Assembly (NCBI RefSeq): GCF_002943565.1
Contig: NZ_PJCH01000017.1
Span: forward strand, 248,001 to 312,000
Length of the DNA: 64,000 nt
From: Hyphococcus luteus
Lineage (GTDB): Bacteria > Pseudomonadota > Alphaproteobacteria > Caulobacterales > Parvularculaceae
Direction of reading: 5' to 3'
Numbering within the stretch: the first letter of the stretch is position 1; each line of letters starts with the position of its first letter. This document shows, one piece after another, positions 49,082-58,840 of the stretch. The translations under genes were made by a program, and so were the position numbers. The notes beneath the pieces are model-generated. The model saw only the letters and a list, made by a program, of their open reading frames with translations, searched no databases and was not told where the DNA came from.

Positions 49082-49858
49082 TTACCGGTTCTTGAACACC
49101 GGTTTGCGCTTTTCCGCAAAGGCGGCCATGCCTTCTTTCTGGTCTTCAAAGGCGAAAACCGAATGGAAGACCCGGCGTTCGAAGCGCACGCCTTCAGCCA
49201 AGGTCGTTTCAAAGGCGCGGTTCACCGATTCCTTGGTCAGGATCGTAATGGGCCGGGAGAAGCCGGCGATCTGCTTGGCGACGCGCATCGCTTCCTCGCG
49301 AAGCTCGCCCTTCGGCACGATGCGGCTCACAAGCCCGCAGCGCTCGGCCTCCTCGGCGTCCATCATCCGGCCCGTCAGGCACATTTCCATGGCTTTGGAC
49401 TTGCCGATAAAGCGCGCGAGGCGCTGCGTGCCGCCGGCGCCCGGCATGGCGCCGATGGAAATTTCCGGCTGGCCGAATTTGGCGTTGTCGCCAGCGATGA
49501 TGAAATCGCACATCAGGGCGAGCTCGCAGCCGCCGCCGAGCGCATAGCCGGCGACCGCCGCAATGATCGGTTTTCGCGCACGGCTCGCCTCTTCCCAGTT
49601 GGCGGTGATGAAATCCTCCTTGAGAACGTCGATATAATCCTTGTCGGCCATTTCCTTGATGTCGGCCCCTGCGGCGAAGGCTTTTTCCGAGCCGGTGACG
49701 ACCATGCAGCCAATGGCGTCATCCGCTTCGAATTTTTTCACCGCATCGGTCAGTTCATCCATGAGCTGCCGGTTGAACGCGTTCAGCGCGTCCGGCCGGT
49801 TCAGCGTGATGACGGCGACCGCGCCGTCGGTTTCGGTAAGGATGCATTCGTAAGGCAT
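49082..49858 (-). CDS. Enoyl-CoA hydratase
   Basis: 258 aa from ATG 49858 (AGGAAA upstream). Crotonase fold: ITLNRPDALNAFN, EKAFAAGADIKEMAD (oxyanion hole), GYALGGGCELALMCD with one catalytic Glu, and GQPEISIGAMPGAGGTQRL with the second. Resembles short-chain ECH/FadB-like paralogues. Context beside prp genes suggests propionyl-CoA-yielding beta-oxidation, not proven. Confidence 0.92.
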   Translation of the reverse strand: MPYECILTETDGAVAVITLNRPDALNAFNRQLMDELTDAVKKFEADDAIGCMVVTGSEKAFAAGADIKEMADKDYIDVLKEDFITANWEEASRARKPIIAAVAGYALGGGCELALMCDFIIAGDNAKFGQPEISIGAMPGAGGTQRLARFIGKSKAMEMCLTGRMMDAEEAERCGLVSRIVPKGELREEAMRVAKQIAGFSRPITILTKESVNRAFETTLAEGVRFERRVFHSVFAFEDQKEGMAAFAEKRKPVFKNR

Positions 49859-49884
49859 GAGGTTTTCCTGACTGCTGCTTCTCG

Positions 49885-50478
49885 TCACTTGATGCCGATG
49901 AGCTTGATCACTTCTTCACGGGCTTTCTGGTCTTCGCGGAAGACGCCCATCATGCGGCTCGTGGTCATGGAGACCCCCGGCGTGTTGACGCCGCGCGCTG
50001 TCATGCAGGCGTGGCTCGCCTCGATGACGACGGCGACCCCTTGCGGCTCCAGCACTTTCTGGATGCAGTCCGCGATCTCCGCCGTCAGCCGCTCCTGCAC
50101 CTGCAGGCGCCGGGCGTAGGCCTGCACCACGCGGGCGAGTTTCGAAATGCCCACCACCTTGTCGGTCGGCAGATAGGCGACATGCGCCTTGCCGATGATC
50201 GGCGCCATGTGATGTTCGCAATGGGAGTGAAACGGAATCTCCTTTAAAAGGACGATCTCGTCATAACCGCCCACCTGCTCGAAGGTGCGGGTGAGATAGT
50301 CTTCCGGCTGCTGATCGTAACCTTGAAAATATTCAAGATAGGCGTCGACGACGCGCCGAGGCGTGTCTTTTAGCCCCTCGCGCGCCGGATTGTCGCCGAT
50401 CCAGCGGATAAGCTCGCGCACCGCTTCAAGCGCGCGTTCGCGCTGTTCCTCGGTGCGTTCTCCAAATTGACCGCTCAT
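49885..50478 (-). CDS. folE: GTP cyclohydrolase I
   Basis: Makes 7,8-dihydroneopterin triphosphate for folate. 197 aa from ATG 50478 (AGGAG upstream); a further in-frame extension runs into prpC and is unsupported. Zinc ligands in [20 protein letters not shown] and [22 protein letters not shown]-terminal [20 protein letters not shown]. Eight nt after prpC. Confidence 0.96.
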   Translation of the reverse strand: MSGQFGERTEEQRERALEAVRELIRWIGDNPAREGLKDTPRRVVDAYLEYFQGYDQQPEDYLTRTFEQVGGYDEIVLLKEIPFHSHCEHHMAPIIGKAHVAYLPTDKVVGISKLARVVQAYARRLQVQERLTAEIADCIQKVLEPQGVAVVIEASHACMTARGVNTPGVSMTTSRMMGVFREDQKAREEVIKLIGIK

Positions 50479-50486
50479 AAAGTCTC

Positions 50487-51623
50487 CTATCGGGCGGCGA
50501 TCGGCGTCACCTCGCGTTGGCCCTCGCCGACATAGTGCGAAAGGGGCCGGATGAGCTTGTTGTTGGCCAGCTGCTCCATAACATGCGCCGTCCATCCGGT
50601 GATCCGGCTCACGACGAAGATCGGCGTGAACATCGGGATCTCAAAGCCCATGAGATAATAGGCCGGACCGGCCGGGAAATCGAGGTTCGGATAGATGCCT
50701 TTTTCCGCCACCATGGTCTCGTCGAGAATGCGGCTCATCTCCCAATACTTTTTAGCCTCGTCAGTTCCAATAACGTCGACCATTTTCTTGTAGGCCTCGG
50801 TCATGGTCGGCACGCGGCTGTCGCCGGAGCGGTAGACCCGGTGGCCGAAGCCCATGATTTTCTTCTTGGTGGCGAGGGCGTCGAGCATCCAGTCTTTGGC
50901 CTTTTCCGCCGAGCCCACCTCTTTGAGCATATACATCACGGCTTCATTGGCGCCGCCATGCAGAGGGCCTTTCAGCGAGCCGACAGCGCCCGTCACCGCC
51001 GAATAAATGTCCGAGGTCGAGGACGCAATCGTGCGCGCGGTGAAGGTCGAGGCGTTGAAGGAATGTTCGGCGTAAAGCGTCATGGAAATGTCGAAACATT
51101 TGACGATCTCCGGCGCCGGCACTTCGCCGAAGCACATATGGAAGAAGTTTTCCGAAAAGGCGAGGTCCTTCGTCGTCGGGATCGGCTGTTTGCCGTTGCG
51201 CAGGCGATAGGTCGCCGCGACGATTTCCGGGATCTTCGCATACATGCGGATGGATTTTTCCATCAGCGCTTCCGGCGAGGAATCGTCCGCAGTTTCGTCT
51301 TCCTGGCCGAGAAACGAGATCGCGGTCCTCAGCGTGTCCATGGGATGCGCTTTCGGATTGAACAGCCCCATGACCTTGTAAAGATCTCCGGAAAGCCCGC
51401 GCTCTTTTTTCTCCGCCGCGTTAAACGCATCGAGCTGGCTTTGCGTCGGCAATTCGCCGTTCCAGATGAGATAAGCCGTTTCCTCGAACCGGCACTGGGT
51501 TGCAAGGTCCTGCACCTTGTAGCCGCGATAGGTCAGCGAATTGATCTCCGGCATCACCTTGGAGATCGCCGTATCGTCCGCATAAACGCCCGCAAGGCCG
51601 TATTGCACTTCTACTTCGCTCAT
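50487..51623 (-). CDS. prpC: 2-methylcitrate synthase / citrate synthase (short form)
   Basis: 378 aa. Short PrpC-type: [54 protein letters not shown] with the catalytic His in [26 protein letters not shown] and the C-terminal [20 protein letters not shown]. Condenses propionyl-CoA with oxaloacetate; these enzymes also use acetyl-CoA. 56 nt after prpB. Confidence 0.9.
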   Translation of the reverse strand: MSEVEVQYGLAGVYADDTAISKVMPEINSLTYRGYKVQDLATQCRFEETAYLIWNGELPTQSQLDAFNAAEKKERGLSGDLYKVMGLFNPKAHPMDTLRTAISFLGQEDETADDSSPEALMEKSIRMYAKIPEIVAATYRLRNGKQPIPTTKDLAFSENFFHMCFGEVPAPEIVKCFDISMTLYAEHSFNASTFTARTIASSTSDIYSAVTGAVGSLKGPLHGGANEAVMYMLKEVGSAEKAKDWMLDALATKKKIMGFGHRVYRSGDSRVPTMTEAYKKMVDVIGTDEAKKYWEMSRILDETMVAEKGIYPNLDFPAGPAYYLMGFEIPMFTPIFVVSRITGWTAHVMEQLANNKLIRPLSHYVGEGQREVTPIAAR

Positions 51624-51679
51624 TATCTTTTCTCCTGCCCTGCTCTCCGGCCTCGCGCCGCATTGCTGTTTTGTCGGGG

Positions 51680-52591
51680 TTACTCCGTCGGCGTGTCGCT
51701 GACTTGAAAGTTGTAAATCGACTCATCGAACTTGTTGTATTCGTGATAGCGCAGAAGATCGTAGAGATCGCGCCGGTGCTGCATCTCGTCGAGGATGTTG
51801 TTCTGGTCGCCGTCCTTGAGGATGGCGTCGAGCCCGCGGTCGCAGGCGCCCATGGCGAGGCGCAAGGTCGTCACCGGATAGATGACAACATTGAAGCCGA
51901 GATCTTCGAGCTCTTTCTTGTTCAGAAGACGCGACTTGCCGAACTCGGTCATGTTGGCGAGGATCGGCACGTCGAGGGCTTTCCGAACCGCTTCGAATTC
52001 CTGTTCGGACTTCATGGCTTCCGGGAAGATCATGTCGGCGCCCGCGTCCACATAGGCTTTCATGCGGTCGATGGACGCTTCGAGCCCTTCGACGGCGCGG
52101 GCGTCGGAACGCGCGATGAGAACGAAATTCGGATCGCGCTTGGCCTCCGCCGCGGCCTTGACGCGCTGGACCATCACGTCCGTCGACACGATCTCCTTGC
52201 CGTCGAGATGGCCGCAGCGTTTGGGCATCACCTGGTCTTCGATGTGACAGCCGGAAAGCCCCGCCTCCTCCATCGTGCGCACCGTGCGCGCCGCCGCCAT
52301 GGGCTCGCCGAAGCCGGTGTCGATGTCGATAAAGGACGGCAGGTCTGTGACGCGCGCGATCTGCTGGCCGCGCTCGGCGAATTCCGTCATGGTCGCAAGA
52401 CCGATATCCGGCAGGCAAAGATCGGCGGCCATCACCGCGCCCGAAATGTAAACGCCGTCAAAGCCCTTGCGCTCGATCATCTGCGCGCAGAGCGGATTGA
52501 AGGCGCCCGGAAACTGCAACAGTTTTCCGGAGGCGAGTCCTTTGCGGAAAGCTTCGCGCTTTTCAGCGGCGGATTTTTTCGTAAACAGCAT
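51680..52591 (-). CDS. prpB: 2-methylisocitrate lyase
   Basis: 303 aa. PEP mutase/ICL fold with the signature GCHIEDQVMPKRCGHLDGKE containing catalytic Cys of KRCGH, FIDIDTGFGEPMAAARTVRT and PILANMTEFGKSRLL. Splits 2-methylisocitrate into pyruvate and succinate, last step of the methylcitrate cycle. Transcribed before prpC; 34 nt separate it from the preceding lipoprotein gene. Confidence 0.92.
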   Translation of the reverse strand: MLFTKKSAAEKREAFRKGLASGKLLQFPGAFNPLCAQMIERKGFDGVYISGAVMAADLCLPDIGLATMTEFAERGQQIARVTDLPSFIDIDTGFGEPMAAARTVRTMEEAGLSGCHIEDQVMPKRCGHLDGKEIVSTDVMVQRVKAAAEAKRDPNFVLIARSDARAVEGLEASIDRMKAYVDAGADMIFPEAMKSEQEFEAVRKALDVPILANMTEFGKSRLLNKKELEDLGFNVVIYPVTTLRLAMGACDRGLDAILKDGDQNNILDEMQHRRDLYDLLRYHEYNKFDESIYNFQVSDTPTE

Positions 52592-52625
52592 GTGATTATT
52601 CTTTCATCTTTCAGAAGTCATTGGA

Positions 52626-53117
52626 TCAGTCGGCGGCCGGCCAGCCTTCCGGCGGCTCGCTGGCGCTGGCGACTTCGCGGTGAAGCCGCCATCCCTCTCC
52701 GTCGTTGCGGAAAATCAGGAGATAAGCATCGCGCAAGACGATTTCATCGCCGCTCGCAGGATCGGCATAAGCGACAAGGGACGCGCCGCGCTCAAACGCC
52801 CATGTCGCATTCACGATCTTCGTCTCGAAAGGCGTGATGCGAATTTCGGCGCCCGGCGGAAAAGGCGCGCCGGCGGCAAGCGCCTGCATGGCTTTCCAGT
52901 CCGCAGACCCCGGCTGAAGCATAATCGCCTCCGGCGTGACCAGCGCGCCGAGCGCCGCCATGTCGCCTTCCGCAACGGCCCTTTCGAAGCCGCTGCGCAA
53001 AGCGTCGATCTCCGCAATCGCGGCCTCGTGATCGACGGACGGCTCAGTCGCCGGTTGTTCCGCACAGGCGGCAAGCAAAGCGGCGGCGCCAAGCAGGAAA
53101 AGTCCTTTTCGCTTCAT
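52626..53117 (-). CDS. NTF2/SnoaL-fold lipoprotein
   Basis: 163 aa from ATG 53117 (GGGGGAG upstream). Lipobox LAAC in LLGAAALLAACAEQ, then an NTF2-like domain (DHEAAIAEIDALRSGFERAV, LVTPEAIMLQPGS, DAYLLIFRNDGEGWRLHREV), similar to DUF4440/SnoaL proteins. Located between prpD and prpB; role unknown. Its ATG overlaps the stop of the next NTF2-like gene (TGATG). Confidence 0.8.
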   Translation of the reverse strand: MKRKGLFLLGAAALLAACAEQPATEPSVDHEAAIAEIDALRSGFERAVAEGDMAALGALVTPEAIMLQPGSADWKAMQALAAGAPFPPGAEIRITPFETKIVNATWAFERGASLVAYADPASGDEIVLRDAYLLIFRNDGEGWRLHREVASASEPPEGWPAAD

Positions 53118-53548
53118 CACGCATCTCCCCCTTTGAGAATGTCGAGCTTGCCTTCAAGCTTCGCGCCCATGGCCTGGCCCAGCGCCATCAGGCCGGAGGC
53201 GGGGCGGATCATCACTTCGAATTCCTCGATCATCCCGTCCTCGCCGAACTTGATAAAATCGGCGCCCTTCAATTCTTTGCCGCCCACATGGGCGCTGAAC
53301 TCAAGCGCGACGCTCAGACCGTCTTCCGAAACAAACTGGCGGTGATAGGTGAAGTCTTCAAACACCTTGATCACGGTCGTGAGCACCAGCGTCAGCGCTT
53401 CGCGGCCTTTGTAAGGCTTGTAAACGACCGGCGAACGGAAAATCACATCCTTACGCGCAATCTCGCCGACTTTTGAAAAATCGCCGGAAGCGGCCACCTC
53501 ACGCCAGCGGGCCAAAGCAGTCTGAGCACTGTCTTTTAATTCCGTCAT
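53117..53548 (-). CDS. NTF2-like (SnoaL-family) protein
   Basis: 143 aa from ATG 53548 (GAGGGAGG upstream). Nuclear-transport-factor-2 fold: ARWREVAASGDFSKVGEIAR, DVIFRSPVVYKPYKGREALT, VALEFSAHVGGKELKGADFI, EMIRPASGLMALGQAMGAKL-like end (EVMIRPASGLMALGQAMG). Often seen with hydratase or dehydratase genes; may be a small-molecule-binding or isomerase-type enzyme. Coupled to the following lipoprotein gene. Confidence 0.78.
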   Translation of the reverse strand: MTELKDSAQTALARWREVAASGDFSKVGEIARKDVIFRSPVVYKPYKGREALTLVLTTVIKVFEDFTYHRQFVSEDGLSVALEFSAHVGGKELKGADFIKFGEDGMIEEFEVMIRPASGLMALGQAMGAKLEGKLDILKGGDA

Positions 53549-53568
53549 AAGCCCTCCCTCATCCTGAG

Positions 53569-53755
53569 GAGGATTGAGCATTTACAGAATGTTCAATCCG
53601 TCGCGAAGGATCGCCCCCCTCCGTCTCGCCCGGACGAGGCCCGGGGCCGACACCTCCCTCGCAAGCGGGGGAGAAAAGACGCGCCCCATGCGCCCTGTTC
53701 CCCCATTCACGGGGGGAGCTGTCGCGAAGCGACTGAGGGGGCTGGTTTCCCAAAA
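53569..53755. repeat. Repeat-rich spacer between prpD and the NTF2-like gene
   Basis: About 190 nt of hairpins: GGATTGAGCATT / AATGTTCAATCC (53571-53599), TCCCCC / GGGGGGA, CTCGCAAGCGGGGG-type and GTCGC-GAA-GCGAC. Looks like composite intergenic repeats common in alphaproteobacteria; no gene. Confidence 0.6.
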
Positions 53756-55297
53756 TCAAAATATCCCCTTTGTTTCATTTTCAACGAGATAGCCTTTCGG
53801 CGCCACGGGATTGAGCTGTTTCACCTGCTCGGCGGAAAGGTTCGGCAATTGCTGGACGAGATCGAGGAAACGTTCGCTTTCCGCCTTGTCGAGAATGTCG
53901 TCCGTGAGCGTCTTGAACTTCTTGATATATTCCGGCCGCGCGAACGGCCGCGCGCCGAAGGGGTGGGCGTTAGCGATGCCGAGTTCGTCGACAAGCTCCG
54001 AGCCGTCCTCGAACGTGACAACGACGCGCGCGCCGAAGGCTTTCTCGTTCGGGTCCTGGCTGTGATAACGGCGCGTCCATTCCGGATCTTCCGTCGTCGA
54101 AATCTTATGCCAGAGACGCACCGTGTCTTCGCGCTGGGCGCGTTCGGGCGCATAAGATTTCACATGGTGCCATTCGCCGTCCTGCAGCGCGACGGCGAAG
54201 ATATACATGATGGAGTGGTCGAGGGTTTCGCGCGAGGCGTTCGGGTCCATCTTCTGCGGATCGCCCGAGCCCGTGCCGATCACGTAATGGGTGTGATGCG
54301 ACGTGTGCAGAACGATCGACTTCACCTTGTCGAAGCCGCCGCGCTTTTCGATCTCCTTGCCCATGCGGAAGGCGAGGTCGATCAGCGCCTGGCTCTGATA
54401 TTCAGCCGAATGCTCCTTGGTGTAGGTGTCGAGGATGGCGCGCTTCGCTTCCCCTTTGCCCGGCAGCGGCACATGATAGGCAGGCTCGTAGGGGCTTTCA
54501 CCGCGGTCGCGCGCGGTGCGGCCGTTGAGGATGTAGGCGATCACCGAATCCTCGCCTTCATAAATCGGCGACGGGGCGCCCTCGCCGCGCATGCAGCGGT
54601 CGACGGCCTCGATGGCGAGCTTGCCCGCATAGGCCGGCGCGAAGGCCTTCCATGAAGAGATTTCGCCTTTGCGCGACTGGCGCGTGGTCACCGTCGTGTG
54701 CAGGCCCTGCTGCACCGACTGATAAATAATTTCCGTCGGCAGACCAAGAAGCGTGCCAACGCCTGCAGAGGCCGACGGACCGATATGGGCGATATGGTCG
54801 ATCTTGTGCTCGTGCAGGCAGATCGACTTCACGAGATTGACCTGAATTTCATAGCCGGTCGCGATGCCGCGCACGAGATCGCGCCCGCCACGCCCGCATT
54901 GCTGCGCAACCGCCAGCACCGGCGGGATGTTGTCGCCGGGGTGGGAATATTCGGCGGCCAGAAACGTGTCGTGATAGTCGAGCTCGCGCACCGCCGTGCC
55001 GTTCGCCCAGGCCGCCCATTCGGCGCAGACGGCGTGATCGGCGGGAAGACCGAACAGGCTCGCGCCGCCGGCGCGCAGATGCGCGTTCGCCATGGCGCGG
55101 GCCGATTTGATGGGCCCGCGATTCAAAGAGGCGATGGCCACCGACGCATTGTCGATGATGCGGTTAATGATCATGTCCGTCGCCTCGGCGTCGACCTCCA
55201 CCGGGTCGGCGGCGACTTCGGCGATCTTCCAGGCGAGCTGATCTTCGCGCTTCAGATTGTCCTTGGAGCGATGGGCGCGGACGTCATGGATTTCCAT
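53756..55297 (-). CDS. prpD: 2-methylcitrate dehydratase (MmgE/PrpD)
   Basis: 513 aa from ATG 55297 (AAGAGG upstream); in-frame extension to 55408 is not PrpD-like. Motifs: [80 protein letters not shown]. Dehydrates 2-methylcitrate. With prpB and prpC it completes a prp set; acnD/prpF are not in view. The iron-free PrpD mechanism is expected. Confidence 0.92.
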   Translation of the reverse strand: MEIHDVRAHRSKDNLKREDQLAWKIAEVAADPVEVDAEATDMIINRIIDNASVAIASLNRGPIKSARAMANAHLRAGGASLFGLPADHAVCAEWAAWANGTAVRELDYHDTFLAAEYSHPGDNIPPVLAVAQQCGRGGRDLVRGIATGYEIQVNLVKSICLHEHKIDHIAHIGPSASAGVGTLLGLPTEIIYQSVQQGLHTTVTTRQSRKGEISSWKAFAPAYAGKLAIEAVDRCMRGEGAPSPIYEGEDSVIAYILNGRTARDRGESPYEPAYHVPLPGKGEAKRAILDTYTKEHSAEYQSQALIDLAFRMGKEIEKRGGFDKVKSIVLHTSHHTHYVIGTGSGDPQKMDPNASRETLDHSIMYIFAVALQDGEWHHVKSYAPERAQREDTVRLWHKISTTEDPEWTRRYHSQDPNEKAFGARVVVTFEDGSELVDELGIANAHPFGARPFARPEYIKKFKTLTDDILDKAESERFLDLVQQLPNLSAEQVKQLNPVAPKGYLVENETKGIF

Positions 55298-55443
55298 GGG
55301 AGCAAAACCTCTTTTCGGGCCAGTAAACAGGGATGGGCGGGGTTCGGGGGACCGCCCGGATACGTTCGGCGCCCTCCTACTCCCCGCTGCGACAAGCTGT
55401 CCACTCACGGAAAAGGCGTCATAACGCCTCTGGAAAACTTATA

Positions 55444-56187
55444 TCAGAAAAACAATAGCTTAACAGCCATAGCGACAAGCGCGAGGTAAAACACTTTGCG
55501 GATCAGCCCCTCCCCGCGCGAAACAGCGGAATGGGCCCCCAGCCAGCCGCCGAGTGCATAACCGAGCCCGAGAGCCAGACCCAGCTCCCATTCGATTTCG
55601 ACCTGGGCGGCGAAGACCGCAAGCGACACGAAAGAGAAAACCAGCGCGATAAAAACCTTGTGCATATTGGCGCGCACAAGATCGAGCCCCATGACGCGAT
55701 TGAGAATCGGAAGCTGGATAAGGCCAACGCCGATCTGGATGAAGCCGCCCCAGAACCCAGCGCCGACAAACAGCAAATGACCGAGCAGGAGATTTTTCGG
55801 CTTGTCCTCCGGGGAGACGCGTTTCTGCCCGAAGCCGGTCATGGAGATGATCAACACGCCGATCATGATCATGGCGAGCGTGCGCTCGAACCAGGCGCCT
55901 TCGAGGCGCACGCCGGCATTGGCGCCGAAAAAAGCGCCGAGCGACGCGCAGGCGGCGAGGCTCGCGCTCAGTTTGAAATCGGAAAAGCCTTTGCGGAAAA
56001 AGCCCCACACCGCCATCACATTCTGGGCGATAATGCCGATGCGGTTGGTGCCGTTCGCGACCGGCCCCGGCAGGCCGAGAAACACCATCACCGGCACGGA
56101 GATGATCGAGCCCCCGCCGGCCATGACGTTGATCCATCCGGAAACGACGCCGGCGGCGAAGAGCAACAGGGGCTTCCAGAATTCCAT
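55444..56187 (-). CDS. TauE/SafE-family sulfite or organic-anion exporter
   Basis: 247 aa, about eight helices. GWINVMAGGGSIISVPVMVF and the second-half GGFIQIGVGLIQLPILNR match the family's inverted repeat. Substrate unknown; sulfite, sulfoacetate or others are possible. Its location beside the prp cluster gives no direct clue. No strong SD. Confidence 0.85.
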   Translation of the reverse strand: MEFWKPLLLFAAGVVSGWINVMAGGGSIISVPVMVFLGLPGPVANGTNRIGIIAQNVMAVWGFFRKGFSDFKLSASLAACASLGAFFGANAGVRLEGAWFERTLAMIMIGVLIISMTGFGQKRVSPEDKPKNLLLGHLLFVGAGFWGGFIQIGVGLIQLPILNRVMGLDLVRANMHKVFIALVFSFVSLAVFAAQVEIEWELGLALGLGYALGGWLGAHSAVSRGEGLIRKVFYLALVAMAVKLLFF

Positions 56188-56231
56188 ATTGTCAGCAGCG
56201 CGGAGTCACGGGCCGGCGTCAACAAAAAACG

Positions 56232-57266
56232 TCAGTCGGCCGGCGCGCCTTCAGCGACGCCGCGCGCGGAAAACGGCGCCGCGGCGCCGGGCCGGATCTC
56301 GACCAGGGTCGAATCCTGCAGGCCGTAATGAAACCCTTCCGCCGTCACGCCATGATCGCCGGCGGCGTTCAAAACCCAGAGATTGTCAGCCTCATCTCCG
56401 CCAAAGCTTTGCGTCAGCGTAAAGGGCGCCGTGTCGCCGTGAATGAGGAGCGTCGGCCCGCCGAACGTTGCGGCCGCATCCCGCACGGCGGCCCGCAAGG
56501 CGACGAACGCGTCGCAACGCTGTTCGCGCGCCGCCGCCGCGCCGGCGCAAGGCTCGCCAAAGACAGCATTGTCAACATCGGTCATGTCTGCATGCATGGC
56601 GATGACGAGCGCCTTGGCGTTTTCGGTTTTCGCAGCGGCCGAGGCGGCCGTAATCCAGTTGCGCGCGGCGGCTTCCCGCGCATCCGCGCGGCGTCCGGCT
56701 TCGGCTGGATCGTCGCCCGCAACCGCCCGGCGGCCATTGCCCGTGCCGACCACATGGACTGTCGCAAAACGCACGCGCTTATAACGCCACATCACATTCT
56801 CCGGCGCGTCCGGCTGCGCCGTCGCCTGCATCGCCTCCGGCGCCGCAACAAGCTCCTTGAAATACCGCGTGCGGATGATGTCGAGGCGCGCAAGCTCAGA
56901 CTGGGGCTGGCCCGTCGCCGGATCTTCGAAACGGTCGCAATCGGTCCATTCATTGTCGCCGGGCGTATAAAAGACGGGAACCGGCGCGAACTCTTCGATC
57001 AGCGCGGCGAAGGCGTCGTCTTTTTCCGCCGTGCATGGCGCGCCGCCGCTCTTATAGTCGCCGATATGAATGACGAAGGGATAGCCGCCAGCCTTGACGG
57101 CGGGAACGATCTGTTCTTCGAGAACATAGCTGTCTTCATCGCTATACGGAATGTCGCCGATGACCGGAAAGGCTATCGCAGCTGGCGCCCGTCCGCCAAC
57201 CGGCGCTGAGGCGCAGGCCGCTAACGTGAAAATCCCGGCCGCAGCCCACAAGCGCAAAAGTTGCAT
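56232..57266 (-). CDS. Metallophosphoesterase-like lipoprotein
   Basis: 344 aa. Lipobox LAAC (MQLLRLWAAAGIFTLAACAS). Calcineurin-type metal motifs: FPVIGDIPYSDED, VIHIGDYKSGGAPC, FYTPGDNEWTDCDRF, ALVIAMHADMTD and LLIHGDTAPFTLT. Close to a family of exported proteins of unknown substrate. Probably periplasmic, hydrolysing a phosphodiester or monoester. Confidence 0.82.
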   Translation of the reverse strand: MQLLRLWAAAGIFTLAACASAPVGGRAPAAIAFPVIGDIPYSDEDSYVLEEQIVPAVKAGGYPFVIHIGDYKSGGAPCTAEKDDAFAALIEEFAPVPVFYTPGDNEWTDCDRFEDPATGQPQSELARLDIIRTRYFKELVAAPEAMQATAQPDAPENVMWRYKRVRFATVHVVGTGNGRRAVAGDDPAEAGRRADAREAAARNWITAASAAAKTENAKALVIAMHADMTDVDNAVFGEPCAGAAAAREQRCDAFVALRAAVRDAAATFGGPTLLIHGDTAPFTLTQSFGGDEADNLWVLNAAGDHGVTAEGFHYGLQDSTLVEIRPGAAAPFSARGVAEGAPAD

Positions 57267-57351
57267 TTAAAGCCCCGTCTTTGTTGCGGGGAAATGCATA
57301 CGCCCTGTGCTTGATCATGACAATCGCACTGCAGGCCAGAGCGATGCAATT

Positions 57352-57627
57352 CTATCGGGCGCCGCGGTCTTTCTTGCGCGGCGCGCCGAAAACGTAAAAG
57401 GCCAGCCAGCCGAGCCCGAACAGAACCAGCGCGATCTCGATAAAGACCAGCGGCGCGGCGAGAAGGCGCGGCGGCAGGTCGAACAACGGCAGCAGCACCG
57501 GCGCGATCATGTAAAGAAGAAAAACGCCGATCAGCGCGCCGATCCACAGCGCATAAGCGCGGCGGCGGTAATGGCCGGCGGGTTTGTCCGGCGTCGTTCC
57601 CTGCGGATTGTCATTGGCGGAGGTCAT
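57352..57627 (-). CDS. Small two-helix membrane protein
   Basis: 91 aa. Polar N-terminus (MTSANDNPQGTTPDKPAGHY), two hydrophobic helices (YALWIGALIGVFLLYMIAPV; AAPLVFIEIALVLFGLGWLA), basic tail KKDRGAR. GGGAGG upstream. Last in the run GbsR - DUF3429 - membrane protein - this gene. Family not recognised. Confidence 0.72.
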   Translation of the reverse strand: MTSANDNPQGTTPDKPAGHYRRRAYALWIGALIGVFLLYMIAPVLLPLFDLPPRLLAAPLVFIEIALVLFGLGWLAFYVFGAPRKKDRGAR

Positions 57628-57676
57628 GAGCCAAGCCTCCCTGTCATTGCCTCATGAGGAGAACAGGCGCCCGGCG

Positions 57677-58180
57677 CTAAAGTTCCGGCGGGCGGCGCCC
57701 GAAGCTTTTGCGGAAGACAAAGCGCAGGGTGACACTGGCGAGAATGCCGAGAAGGCCCAGCGCAAGGCCGCCGCTTAAACCGTCGCGGCCCATTACGAAC
57801 AACGCCACAAGCCCTGGCGGAACCGGCGCCAGCACGGCGAGGATGTAGCCGAACCGGCCTTCCTTTCCGGAAAAAACAGCGAGGAAAAGCCCCGTCGCCG
57901 CCGCCTGCAGCCCGCCGAACAGATAGCTGAACATGAGCACCAAAGGCGTGAGGGCGAACACGCCAAAAATGGTGTCCCACCCAGAGCCGCTGGAAATTCC
58001 GTCTCCATTCCCGGTAAAGACTGAGGCGCCCGCTGTGAGCAGCGCCCCCGCGATGAGGAAAAGCCCGCCCACCGGCGGACCGAGGACGAGATAGACGCAA
58101 AAAATTGCAAAACGGCGCCCGATCTTTTCACCGGGATCAGCGGCTTCTGGCGTTTTCAACTTTGTCTCCACCTGGGTCAT
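57677..58180 (-). CDS. Hypothetical inner-membrane protein
   Basis: 167 aa from ATG 58180, which overlaps the DUF3429 stop (ATGA). About four helices (FCVYLVLGPPVGGLFLIAGA, TIFGVFALTPLVLMFSYLFG, FGYILAVLAPVPPGLVALFV, GLALGLLGILASVTLRFVF). No known family identified. Coupling suggests it works with the DUF3429 protein. Confidence 0.73.
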   Translation of the reverse strand: MTQVETKLKTPEAADPGEKIGRRFAIFCVYLVLGPPVGGLFLIAGALLTAGASVFTGNGDGISSGSGWDTIFGVFALTPLVLMFSYLFGGLQAAATGLFLAVFSGKEGRFGYILAVLAPVPPGLVALFVMGRDGLSGGLALGLLGILASVTLRFVFRKSFGRRPPEL

Positions 58181-58707
58181 TTCACCGCTCCCGTGATGGC
58201 GATGACAAAGGCAAGCTCGATCAGCACCGTCAGCGGCAGCCGCGTTGCGAGATACCAGGCGGGCGCACCGGAACCGCGGGCCGTGGCCTTCAGGTCGTCC
58301 AGCAAGAGGATCGCAATGACGGCCATAATCACAGGAAATTTCCAGAACACGCCGCCGATCGGCGCGAAGAGCGGCATGGCGGCGGCGAGCGGCAGGACGG
58401 CGCCGAAGAGCGCGCCCATGGTCGGCCCGCCCTCTTTCATCACCGCGACGCCCCATCTGACGCCCCCGAAAAAGACGATCAGCGCCGCGCCGTAAAGGCT
58501 CATGAAATAGATGGATATGCGCGCCGCCTCTTCGCTCCCGGCGACGATCACAAGCGATGCGGCGATGAGCGGCGCGGCCGCGAGATAGGCGAGAAGCTGC
58601 GCGGCGCCGGTTTTAACATCTTCCGATGCGACGACGGAAGGAGCGCGGCGCTTCGTCTCTTTGCGGTTTCCAAAACGGCGAAGCTCAAGAACATCTGCAT
58701 AGCTCAT
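58177..58707 (-). CDS. DUF3429-family membrane protein
   Basis: 176 aa from ATG 58707 (GGAGG upstream). Five hydrophobic segments with the DUF3429 signature ISIYFMSLYGAALIVFFGGV-RWGVAV, AVLPLAAAMPLFAPIGGVFW and AWYLATRLPLTVLIELAFVI. Function unknown. Downstream of the GbsR regulator on the same strand, so a likely regulatory target. Confidence 0.82.
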   Translation of the reverse strand: MSYADVLELRRFGNRKETKRRAPSVVASEDVKTGAAQLLAYLAAAPLIAASLVIVAGSEEAARISIYFMSLYGAALIVFFGGVRWGVAVMKEGGPTMGALFGAVLPLAAAMPLFAPIGGVFWKFPVIMAVIAILLLDDLKATARGSGAPAWYLATRLPLTVLIELAFVIAITGAVK

Positions 58708-58734
58708 TATCGCCTCCATCTTCCCGTCCCTGAT

Positions 58735-58806
58735 CCGCTCATTCCGGCGAAGGCCGGAATCTATTTCCGGGCTGCTCCAGATCCCGGCTTTCGCCGGGAT
58801 GAGCGG
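58735..58806. repeat. Paired inverted repeat, GbsR-DUF3429 spacer
   Basis: CCGCTCATTCCGGCGAAGGC... and its inverted partner ending GGGATGAGCGG (58779-58806), three mismatches over 28. Same family as the 41.5-kb pair. Confidence 0.65.
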
Positions 58807-58840
58807 TTAAAAATTCACGCTTGCCCTCAATGTTTTGGCG

